Source: an uncultured Eubacteriales bacterium (lineage in GTDB: Bacteria > Bacillota_A > Clostridia > Lachnospirales > Cellulosilyticaceae). Taken from it: a DNA stretch of 13,314 bases. The notes below the pieces were generated by a model. It searched no databases, had not been told where the DNA came from, and saw only the letters and a program-made list of their open reading frames with translations. The stretch lies in contig USPX01000038.1 in the NCBI GenBank assembly GCA_900556665.1, positions 1 through 13,314 on the forward strand, written 5' to 3'. Position 1 is the first letter of the stretch, and every line of letters starts with the position of its first letter. A program made the position numbers and the translations under genes. This document shows, one piece after another, positions 7,881 through 13,314 of the stretch.

Positions 7881-8669
7881 ATGGGAGAATGGGACGCAAA
7901 ATGTTATGATAAGTTTCAAAAAGAGAGAATACAACCTTCTGTAGATTTAGTAAATCGTATCATGATAGAGAATCCTAAAAGGATTATAGATATAGGTTGT
8001 GGTTCAGGAATGAGTACTAAAATCCTTGCAGATAGATTTAAAAATGCGGAGATTATAGGTTTAGATAATTCTCAGTCAATGCTTAATAAAGCTAAGGAAC
8101 TAAAACTTAATGTAGAATGGATTTTCAAGGATTGTAACGAGAGTCTTGAAGCATTTGAGAAGGCAGATATCATATTTTCTAATGCAAGCTTGCAGTGGCT
8201 TAAAGCACAAGATCAAGTGATTGCCAATTGGTTTAAAGCTTTAAATCCAGGAGGAATTATAGCAGTGCAAATTCCTTTATTTGAACAAATGAAGATGCAG
8301 GAAATTCTTTTAGAAATAAGAACAAAGGAAAAGTGGCGAGATTATTTTAAAGAAGTAGACGCCCATACCTATCATAATTTTACACCTGAATGGTATTATG
8401 ATGTTGTTTCTAAGTATAGTGATGAAATTGAAATGTGGGAAACGGACTATTATAATATATTAAACGGTTATGAGGCAATCGTTGAATTTTCTAGAAGCAC
8501 AGCATTTAGGCCTTATTTGGCAGCACTAGCTGAGACCGAGTTAGAATCAGAGTTTATAGAGGAGATTTTCCAGAAGGTAAAAGAAAACTATAAATTACAA
8601 GCGGATGGGAAAATAGCTTATAAATTTAAGCGATTATTTATTGTTGCTACAGCTAGAAAAGAGAGTTAG
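7881..8669 (+). CDS. tam: SAM-dependent methyltransferase, trans-aconitate 2-methyltransferase (Tam) type
   Basis: A cytosolic class I methyltransferase of 262 aa that most likely methyl-esterifies trans-aconitate, a spontaneous isomer of cis-aconitate that inhibits the citric acid cycle enzyme aconitase. Tam hallmarks are the N-terminal WDAKCYDKFQKERIQPS, motif I IDIGCGSG (36-43) for S-adenosylmethionine, an acidic LD at 61-62, NASLQWL (101-107), and the C-terminal blocks WETDYYNILNG, STAFRPYL and FKRLFIVA, which parallel E. coli Tam closely as I recall it. The ATG follows a GGGGGA site by 6 bases. It is divergent from the LysR gene and 100 bases ahead of ogt with no terminator between them. 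Substrate is inferred from family; related methyltransferases of unknown substrate exist. Confidence 0.82.
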   Translation: MGEWDAKCYDKFQKERIQPSVDLVNRIMIENPKRIIDIGCGSGMSTKILADRFKNAEIIGLDNSQSMLNKAKELKLNVEWIFKDCNESLEAFEKADIIFSNASLQWLKAQDQVIANWFKALNPGGIIAVQIPLFEQMKMQEILLEIRTKEKWRDYFKEVDAHTYHNFTPEWYYDVVSKYSDEIEMWETDYYNILNGYEAIVEFSRSTAFRPYLAALAETELESEFIEEIFQKVKENYKLQADGKIAYKFKRLFIVATARKES

Positions 8670-8769
8670 AGATTTAGTCCATTTAAGTGAAAATATAAGA
8701 TCTTAATTAGTGTATAAATTTGATTAAGGATAAACATAGATATGAATTAAAGTAGTAAGGAGCAGTAGG

Positions 8770-9243
8770 ATGACACCAGGAGAGAACAAAGCTTTTTATA
8801 AATATAAGTTAACAATGGGTGAAATAACAATTGCATGTGATGATGGGGGAATCACAGTAATTAGTAATTGGGATGAGCCAGATTTAGAAGGAGAGAATAA
8901 GTCTACACCTTTATTAGATGAAGCAGCAAAGCAGTTAGAGGAATACTTTAAGGGGCAACGTCAAGTATTTGATTTACCACTTAATCCTCAAGGGACAGTT
9001 TTTCAAAAACAAGTATGGCAAGCACTTTGTCAAATTCCTTATGGGGAAACGAGAAGTTACAAAGATATAGCAGAGATGATTGGTAATCCTAAAGCATGTC
9101 GCGCAGTAGGTGGTGCTAATAATAAAAACCCTATTATGATTGTTATTCCATGTCATAGAGTGATTGGTGCAAATGGCAAATTAGTAGGCTATGGTGGGGG
9201 ATTAAATATCAAAGAATATCTTTTAAATCTAGAAAGTAAATAA
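8770..9243 (+). CDS. ogt: Methylated-DNA--[protein]-cysteine S-methyltransferase
   Basis: A suicide DNA-repair protein of 157 aa that transfers alkyl groups from O6-alkylguanine (and O4-alkylthymine) to its own cysteine. The C-terminal half holds VFQKQVWQALCQIPYGETRSYKD, the helix-turn-helix with the arginine finger Arg111 (ACRAVG), paired Asn117-Asn118, and the active-site IPCHRVI with Cys128. The N-terminal half (1-70) is the short variable ribonuclease-H-like domain. The length is typical for single-domain Ogt rather than the Ada fusion. The ATG follows AAGGAG by 7 bases. It may be co-transcribed with tam; no strong promoter is visible in the 100-base gap. A hairpin terminator follows. Confidence 0.95.
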   Translation: MTPGENKAFYKYKLTMGEITIACDDGGITVISNWDEPDLEGENKSTPLLDEAAKQLEEYFKGQRQVFDLPLNPQGTVFQKQVWQALCQIPYGETRSYKDIAEMIGNPKACRAVGGANNKNPIMIVIPCHRVIGANGKLVGYGGGLNIKEYLLNLESK

Positions 9244-9267
9244 ATTTAAGAAGCAAATAAAGCTATA

Positions 9268-9305
9268 AAGAGCTGCTTATGGAATGATTTTCATAAGCAG
9301 CTTTT
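9268..9305 (+). terminator. Intrinsic terminator after ogt
   Basis: AGCTGCTTATG (9271-9281) pairs perfectly with CATAAGCAGCT (9292-9302) around a 10-base loop, extended by G-U and A-U pairs at the base. It ends in TTTT, a rather short T-run. Confidence 0.8.
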
Positions 9306-9394
9306 AAGTTGAAGAAATATAAAAGCAGTTAACTGGAAAATAACAAAATTGAAACCAATATGTAATACCTTTGAGAAGTATTGCAAAAATAAGG

Positions 9395-9403
9395 TGCTAT
9401 AAT
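9395..9403 (+). promoter_or_regulatory. Probable extended -10 promoter of the exported-protein gene
   Basis: TGC followed by a perfect TATAAT (9398-9403). No -35 with good spacing is seen (TTGAGA lies 21 bases upstream), which is tolerable with an extended -10. Transcription would start about 110 bases before the gene and include the 13-codon ORF and its flanking inverted repeat. Confidence 0.5.
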
Positions 9404-9432
9404 AATGTTAAATGATATATCAATATAAACAA

Positions 9433-9497
9433 TTGCTTATCCGGAGGGAAAATGAATATAGAGATAGAAATACAAACAAAAGATATACGATAAGCAA
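9433..9497 (+). repeat. Inverted repeat enclosing the 13-codon leader ORF
   Basis: TTGCTTAT (9433-9440) and ATAAGCAA (9490-9497) are exact reverse complements. The 49 bases between them hold a GGAGGG site and the whole short ORF except its last two stop-codon bases. Folding would place that ORF in a large loop ahead of the main gene's ribosome binding site. Confidence 0.5.
9452..9493 (+). CDS. Possible 13-aa leader peptide ORF
   Basis: ATG with a strong GGAGGG ribosome binding site (9443-9448) three bases upstream, a spacing on the short side. It encodes MNIEIEIQTKDIR and stops at 9491. It lies 29 bases before the main start at 9523. There is no run of one amino acid as in attenuator peptides. 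It could be a translated leader or a chance match; the ribosome binding site is the main argument. Confidence 0.3.
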   Translation: MNIEIEIQTKDIR

Positions 9498-9522
9498 ATT
9501 AAATAGATGAGGTGGAGATCAA

Positions 9523-10560
9523 ATGAAAGTAAAAGGATTTGTAAGTAAATTAATGATTTTTATGGCACTAGCAGGAATCTGCAGTAGTGTAATGGGGCAA
9601 GAGATTACATTAAAACAAACAACAAAGACATCAGCATCATCAAATATACAGATTAAAGACATGACTTTTGAAAGTAATGGCACCTGTTACTTAGCCGTTA
9701 AAGATGTTATGGCACAAATCGGTGCAGATTATAAATGGGAGGCCGCCAAGAAAGGTTCAAATAGCAAAGGCATACTTACAATGGAGGTACCTAATTATTT
9801 CGATGAATTTTATTACAATGTATTATCAAATATATGTGAGACTTACGATGAAGAAACGGAGAGTAAGTTAACACCTTTACCAAATAGTTTAAAAGGTCTT
9901 ACTACAATAAAGTTAGCAACACCTGATAACTATGTACCTAAATATAAACAAAAGAAACCAATTGAAGTAACAATTAATAGTCAAGGTTATCAATTTGAAT
10001 GTGTAGTATATGATTATCATATTATTAATCATACATTAATGTTACCAGAAAGCTTTATGGTACGTTATTTAGGTGTAGATTCACAGACTAAAAAAGCCTT
10101 ACCATCAGATGAAGCAGCCAAAATACTTAAACAAAAAACTGTGCAATTAGAGCAAAAACTCAAACTTGAGAAACCAGAAGAAGTATTAGCCTTATGGATC
10201 AGAGCACAACAAACTAGAAATGGGGCAGTACAATATACGGAGCTTTCTAAAGAAGCAAAAGAAAGAGTTTTACCAGAAGTTAAAACAAGGGGCTGGGTAA
10301 CAGGTGGTTCAAGTCCTTCTTTAAAGGGAGGAAAAGTAACGATTCAAAAAGTAGAAGACTTACTTAATGGTGAAATGCGTTACACAGTAACTTATGAAAG
10401 TATGCTTCAAGGAAAGGTTTATGAAACACTTGAACAAGTTATCACAATGAAACCTTATAAAGAAGAAAACAAAACATATTATGCAATTACGAATGTAATA
10501 GGAGCAGTAGATTACTATACTTATGCAAGTGTTTCAGAGCATAAAGCAGAAACAAAATAA
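9523..10560 (+). CDS. Exported protein with copper-amine-oxidase-N-like segments, function unknown
   Basis: 345 aa with an N-terminal Sec signal peptide (Lys-rich start, hydrophobic LMIFMALAGIC, likely cut around residue 25). LAGIC is not a proper lipobox because Ile precedes the Cys. Residues 41-75 (IQIKDMTFESNGTCYLAVKDVMAQIGADYKW, in two parts) resemble the beta-rich copper amine oxidase N-terminal type domain common in secreted clostridial proteins, and 146-186 may be a second such half. Residues 200-235 are helical and charged. The C-terminal third (from about 218) could be a cystatin/NTF2-like cone with aromatic strands near YTVTYES and YYAITNVIGAVDYYT. A GAGGTGGAG site precedes the ATG. 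It is flanked by terminators, so it is probably transcribed alone. No enzyme motif was recognised. Confidence 0.8.
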   Translation: MKVKGFVSKLMIFMALAGICSSVMGQEITLKQTTKTSASSNIQIKDMTFESNGTCYLAVKDVMAQIGADYKWEAAKKGSNSKGILTMEVPNYFDEFYYNVLSNICETYDEETESKLTPLPNSLKGLTTIKLATPDNYVPKYKQKKPIEVTINSQGYQFECVVYDYHIINHTLMLPESFMVRYLGVDSQTKKALPSDEAAKILKQKTVQLEQKLKLEKPEEVLALWIRAQQTRNGAVQYTELSKEAKERVLPEVKTRGWVTGGSSPSLKGGKVTIQKVEDLLNGEMRYTVTYESMLQGKVYETLEQVITMKPYKEENKTYYAITNVIGAVDYYTYASVSEHKAETK

Positions 10561-10615
10561 ATATATTAGGTTTACGGCCTTAAAGATAAATGATGAAATA
10601 AAGATAAATAATAAG

Positions 10616-10669
10616 AAAGAGATTATGAGAAGTAGGACAAAATGAACTACTTCTTATAATCTCTTTTTT
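10616..10669 (+). terminator. Strong intrinsic terminator after the exported-protein gene
   Basis: A 20-position stem (10616-10635 with 10647-10666), perfect apart from one G-U wobble, with an 11-base loop and a run of six T. The remaining part of the 353-base spacer to the next gene (about 10670-10820) is AT-rich with nothing recognisable. Confidence 0.93.
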
Positions 10670-10820
10670 GTACAGATGAACATATTTAAAGGGGATACAA
10701 ATAAGTTTTTAACATTGATAGATAAAGTGAATATTTAACTACAAGGTACTAAAAAAGTAAACTTAAGATAGAAATATCTATGTATACATAAACAAAATTT
10801 TAAAATGTCTATAAAAATAG

Positions 10821-10848
10821 TTGCAAAATTTAAAAATGTTCATATAAT
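10821..10848 (+). promoter_or_regulatory. Promoter of the DUF2087-type regulator gene
   Basis: TTGCAA (10821-10826), a 16-base spacer and a perfect TATAAT (10843-10848). The transcript would begin about 60 bases before the ATG at 10914. Confidence 0.6.
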
Positions 10849-10913
10849 ATAGGTGTGAAAGTAATATGACTTTATAAAGTACAAATTATAAACAGTAAAT
10901 AGGAGGTTTAATA

Positions 10914-11684
10914 ATGGGAGAGGAAAATAAGGAATTATTTTGGAAAGCTTCTATTGAAGAGGTAAAAAGAGGGTTTATAGAAGAGGATGAAGCATATAAA
11001 TGCATTATCTGTGAAGAAGGATTTGAGAAGGGACGAATTTATCAGCTAGAAGATAAATTCTTTGATGCTAAAAAGGCAGTAGAGTTACACATTAAAGAAA
11101 AACATGGTAGCACACTTGCCTATCTTTTAGGAATGAATAATGCATTTACAGGGGTTTCACCAGCGCAATTAGAACTACTTAAATTAATGGCAGCTGGTTT
11201 ATCAGATAAGGAGATCGCAGCAAAATTACAGGTGACACCATCTACTATTCGTAATCACCGTTATAAATTAAGAGAAAAAGAAAAGCAGGCTAGGCTTTTC
11301 TTAGCCATGATGGAGCTTATTGCAAATGATACAAAAAAAGATGTAAGTATACTAGAACAAGGTACATTATGCAATGCCCATAAAACAGCCATAACTTTAG
11401 ATGACAGATATAATATTACAGATAAAGAACGTGCGACAACGATTAAAACTTATATGGATGAACATGGGGCAATTAAAACTTATCCAGCCAAAGAAAAGAA
11501 GAAGATTATTGTTTTATCAGAGGTTATTAAAAACTTTGTTAAAGGAAGACAGTATACAGAGAAAGAATTGAATAGGATATTAGAACGTATTTACGAAGAC
11601 TTTGCTACTATAAGAAGAGCTTTAATAGAATATGGTTTCATTGAACGTTCTAATGATTGTACAACTTATTGGGTTAAAGAATAG
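10914..11684 (+). CDS. Putative transcriptional regulator: Zn-finger-like segment, LuxR-type HTH, DUF2087
   Basis: A 256-aa cytosolic protein with three recognisable parts. Residues 28-66 carry C30-x2-C33 and H59-x4-H64, a C2H2 zinc-site pattern. Residues 81-125 are a LuxR/GerE-type helix-turn-helix (VSPAQLELLKLMAAGLSDKEIAAKLQVTPSTIRNHRYKLR, in consecutive parts). Residues about 188-254 match the DUF2087 pattern (YPAKEKKKIIVLSEVI, then FVKGRQYTEKELN, DFATIRRALIEYGFIERS). No receiver or ligand domain is present, so the signal is unknown; metal or redox sensing through the Cys/His site is conceivable. AGGAGG lies ten bases ahead of the ATG, and the gene has its own promoter. The HTH-DUF2087 pairing is known in Clostridia; the role has not been established to my knowledge. 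Confidence 0.8.
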   Translation: MGEENKELFWKASIEEVKRGFIEEDEAYKCIICEEGFEKGRIYQLEDKFFDAKKAVELHIKEKHGSTLAYLLGMNNAFTGVSPAQLELLKLMAAGLSDKEIAAKLQVTPSTIRNHRYKLREKEKQARLFLAMMELIANDTKKDVSILEQGTLCNAHKTAITLDDRYNITDKERATTIKTYMDEHGAIKTYPAKEKKKIIVLSEVIKNFVKGRQYTEKELNRILERIYEDFATIRRALIEYGFIERSNDCTTYWVKE

Positions 11685-11754
11685 ATAGTAAGTAAAAATT
11701 AAACGTATAAATTACTAATAGCTTCCAAGGATGAGATAAAAGTTTGACGTGCAT

Positions 11755-11786
11755 ACTAGTTACAGAAGAAAGGATGTGTAACTAGT
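11755..11786 (+). promoter_or_regulatory. Perfect 10-base inverted repeat over the ribosome binding site and start of the 37-aa ORF
   Basis: ACTAGTTACA (11755-11764) is the exact reverse complement of TGTAACTAGT (11777-11786). The 12-base loop GAAGAAAGGATG holds the ribosome binding site, and the 3' arm includes the first two bases of the GTG start codon. In RNA this would be a start-codon hairpin; in DNA it could be a dimeric operator. A TTGACG (11744-11749) lies just upstream without a convincing -10. Confidence 0.65.
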
Positions 11787-11898
11787 GAGTGATTTTGCAA
11801 GCAAGCCAGGATCAAATAATCCACAACAAAAAGGAAAACGCAGACAAAAACTTCATGATGAACAAAATAATAGAGGCGAACCACAAAAGAAATCATAG
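11785..11898 (+). CDS. Small basic hydrophilic protein, 37 aa, unknown
   Basis: GTG start with AAAGGA ten bases upstream. The product begins MSDFASKPGSNNPQQKGKRR and ends EPQKKS, rich in Lys, Arg, Gln and Asn with no hydrophobic stretch. It has its own good terminator 33 bases after the stop codon, which supports a real transcription unit. The composition is reminiscent of the minor small acid-soluble spore proteins of spore formers, but no signature was recognised, so that is only a suggestion. The initiation region lies within a perfect inverted repeat, suggesting translational or transcriptional control. The rest of the 421-base spacer between the flanking larger genes holds only the terminator and the AT-rich promoter area of the lipoprotein gene. 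Confidence 0.55.
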   Translation: MSDFASKPGSNNPQQKGKRRQKLHDEQNNRGEPQKKS

Positions 11899-11930
11899 TA
11901 TAGTGATTTCAAGGATTAAGAAACTGTAAG

Positions 11931-11970
11931 AAAAGAATCTGTCATAAAAAATTAATGACGGATTCTTTTT
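11931..11970 (+). terminator. Intrinsic terminator after the 37-aa ORF
   Basis: AAAAGAATC-T-GTCAT (11931-11945) pairs with ATGAC-G-GATTCTTTT (11955-11969), 15 positions with one U-G wobble and a 9-base loop, then a T-run to 11970. Confidence 0.9.
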
Positions 11971-12018
11971 GTATGTTATAGAAGGATTTTCAAGTATACT
12001 GTTACATTATATAAAGGT

Positions 12019-12063
12019 TATAATGTGTATCAAGGTGATAAGTATAATCGTATCGTGATTATA
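12019..12063 (+). promoter_or_regulatory. Candidate promoter and operator of the lipoprotein gene
   Basis: Perfect TATAAT boxes occur at 12019-12024 and 12043-12048, neither with a good -35 at 16-18 bases. The second is part of an inverted repeat, TATAATC (12043-12049) with GATTATA (12057-12063), seven bases apart, which would suit a repressor site at the promoter. Confidence 0.35.
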
Positions 12064-12105
12064 ACAAGACATTTGAGATGAGACAGCTAAGGAGAAAATC
12101 TAAAA

Positions 12106-13008
12106 ATGAAATTAAAGAAAAGACTATTCATAGCAACTGTAACAGGTATTATTTTAGGAAGCAGTTTAGTTGGGTGTAATACAACACAAGAAATCGTAAC
12201 TGAAGATGTAATAAATAAAGATGTAACACAATCAGAAGAGCAATTAGAGTATTCTAATTTAGTGGATTCTAAAACACAAGAAGAAGTTAAGACGAGATTA
12301 ATTAAAGCAGGTATACCAGCAGAGAATGCAGAGCTTTTTATAAAATGGGTTAATGAATATAATAGTAATGTAGAAAGTGCAGATTCATTTAAAGAAGGAT
12401 TTACATTATATAATGGTTCAGAGATAAATTATGATGACGTTTATTTAAGAACAGATAAAGAGACTAATAAAGATACAGCAAGAATGGATACAAACTGTAG
12501 ATTAACAGCAGGACTATTAATGAAGGATTTAGTAACTGTAGGACAATATAATGATGAGGCAGATAATTATTTAATGTTTGATGTACAAGCTATTCAAGAG
12601 GATTCAAAATATGATGTACTAAAAGCAGATTATCAAAAATATGTAACATTATTTAATCCAGTAACTGTAGAAGCGGGGACAGATTTAACAAACCATATTG
12701 CACAAATTCAAACGGAATGGGAAAATAGAAATATTGTATTTGATGAGCATGCAAATGTATCACTTATTACACTATTTTTACATGATCCAGTTGAAAATAA
12801 ACGTTTTGTAGGACATACAGGTGTGTTGGTTGAAGATGAAGAAGGTTTCGTATTCGTTGAAAAATATGCCTCAGTACTCCCATATCAAGTAACTAAGTTT
12901 AATTCAGAGCAAGAAGTGGTACAGTATTTATTAAAGAGAGGGGATATTATGGGAGATGGTTCTGAGGGAGCACCAATTGTTATGAGAAATGCAACTGTAA
13001 TCAGTTAA
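12106..13008 (+). CDS. DUF4300-type lipoprotein, function unknown
   Basis: A surface lipoprotein of 300 aa. The signal peptide ends in a good lipobox LVGC with lipidated Cys24, so the mature protein is anchored to the outer face of the membrane. A short acidic linker leads to the folded region from about residue 48 (YSNLVD, VKTRLIKAGIPAENAELFIKWVN, in two parts). The blocks TNCR (129-132), LFLHDP (223-228), FVGHTGVLVEDE (234-245) and FVEKYASVLPYQ (250-261) match what I recall of the DUF4300 family in streptococci and clostridia. The Cys131/His237/Glu252 arrangement could be a papain-like thiol hydrolase site, but that is inference. AAGGAG lies 11 bases before the ATG. It is followed after 46 bases by the 71-aa gene without a terminator. 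Confidence 0.75.
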   Translation: MKLKKRLFIATVTGIILGSSLVGCNTTQEIVTEDVINKDVTQSEEQLEYSNLVDSKTQEEVKTRLIKAGIPAENAELFIKWVNEYNSNVESADSFKEGFTLYNGSEINYDDVYLRTDKETNKDTARMDTNCRLTAGLLMKDLVTVGQYNDEADNYLMFDVQAIQEDSKYDVLKADYQKYVTLFNPVTVEAGTDLTNHIAQIQTEWENRNIVFDEHANVSLITLFLHDPVENKRFVGHTGVLVEDEEGFVFVEKYASVLPYQVTKFNSEQEVVQYLLKRGDIMGDGSEGAPIVMRNATVIS

Positions 13009-13054
13009 GATAGGAAATATAAATGTATTGAAGTATTGATTAAGGAGGAAAAAT

Positions 13055-13270
13055 ATGTTTGGAAGAGAAGATAATACTTATAATGATATGATTGAGAAAT
13101 CAACTATGCAGTGGCTTAAGGAAACTGTAGAAGGTGAAGATTTAGTAAATAGACATGGTGCTAAATTAACTATGGAATACATTGAACATCTTAAAAAAGA
13201 AATTAAAAAACTAGAAGATAAAAATAATCTTAAAGATGAATTTTTAAGAAAGCTAAAGAGTAGAAAATAA
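13055..13270 (+). CDS. Small hypothetical protein with C-terminal coiled coil
   Basis: A charged 71-aa protein. Residues 1-38 are mixed (MFGREDNTYNDM, TMQWLKETVEGEDLVNRHGAKL, in two parts), and 39-71 form a Lys/Glu-rich helix with Leu and Ile at heptad-like spacing, ending KLKSRK, suggesting a coiled coil and oligomer formation. No signal peptide is present, so it is probably cytosolic. A perfect AAGGAGG lies seven bases before the ATG. The 46-base gap after the lipoprotein gene contains no terminator or promoter, so they may share a transcript. No family was recognised; the strong ribosome binding site and clean ORF support a real gene. Confidence 0.6.
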   Translation: MFGREDNTYNDMIEKSTMQWLKETVEGEDLVNRHGAKLTMEYIEHLKKEIKKLEDKNNLKDEFLRKLKSRK

Positions 13271-13314
13271 TTAAAATAAAAGAATTTTTATGTAAAAAGA
13301 GCTATAAATATAAG

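Noticed and set aside
8974..9156. 60-aa minus-strand ORF over ogt
   Set aside because: It overlaps the active-site coding region of ogt in antisense and has no supporting signals.

Overview
The window comes from an AT-rich, low-GC Gram-positive genome. Strong GGAGG-type ribosome binding sites, TTGACA/TATAAT-type promoters, a BglG/LicT-type antitermination operon, a LuxR-HTH/DUF2087-type regulator and a DUF4300-type lipoprotein all point to the Clostridia, most plausibly a Lachnospiraceae-like gut or soil anaerobe such as Cellulosilyticum. The genus is inference. No rRNA, tRNA, CRISPR array, transposase or phage gene was seen.

Layout. (1) Positions 1-1247: a diverged partial copy of a dispersed palindromic repeat at the left edge, then a minus-strand class I/II PLP aminotransferase. 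(2) Positions 1546-6469: a beta-glucoside utilisation locus. It has a sigma-A promoter, an RNA antiterminator (RAT) overlapping a terminator, a licT/bglG antiterminator gene, a second RAT/terminator, and a beta-glucoside PTS EIIBCA gene. A 446-base repeat-rich spacer follows, and then a GH1 6-phospho-beta-glucosidase. In the proposed circuit the permease imports and phosphorylates the glucoside, the glucosidase splits the 6-phospho-sugar, and the permease controls LicT through its PRD histidines. LicT then opens both terminators. RAT/terminators flank the regulator gene on both sides, as in the E. coli bgl operon. (3) Positions 6470-6840: a 190-base imperfect palindrome just after the glucosidase, a stray copy of a 25-base repeat unit, and a terminator. 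(4) Positions 6860-9305: a minus-strand LysR regulator divergent from a trans-aconitate methyltransferase (tam), then an O6-alkylguanine-DNA alkyltransferase (ogt) and its terminator. (5) Positions 9395-13314: an exported protein with copper-amine-oxidase-N-like segments preceded by a possible 13-codon leader ORF, a Zn-finger/LuxR-HTH/DUF2087 regulator, an untracked 37-aa basic ORF whose start lies in a perfect hairpin, a DUF4300-type lipoprotein, and a 71-aa coiled-coil protein.

The most interesting material is non-coding. The palindrome at 6492-6681 and the fragment at 1-57 clearly belong to one repeat family and sit in the same orientation just after a stop codon. The bgl spacer holds a 25-base tandem array bracketed by a perfect 17-base GC-rich direct repeat. 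A 33-base near-identical repeat forms the 3' end of the LysR gene and also lies inside it. I found no convincing new multi-gene system. The protein-coding genes belong to known families or are uncharacterised singletons.
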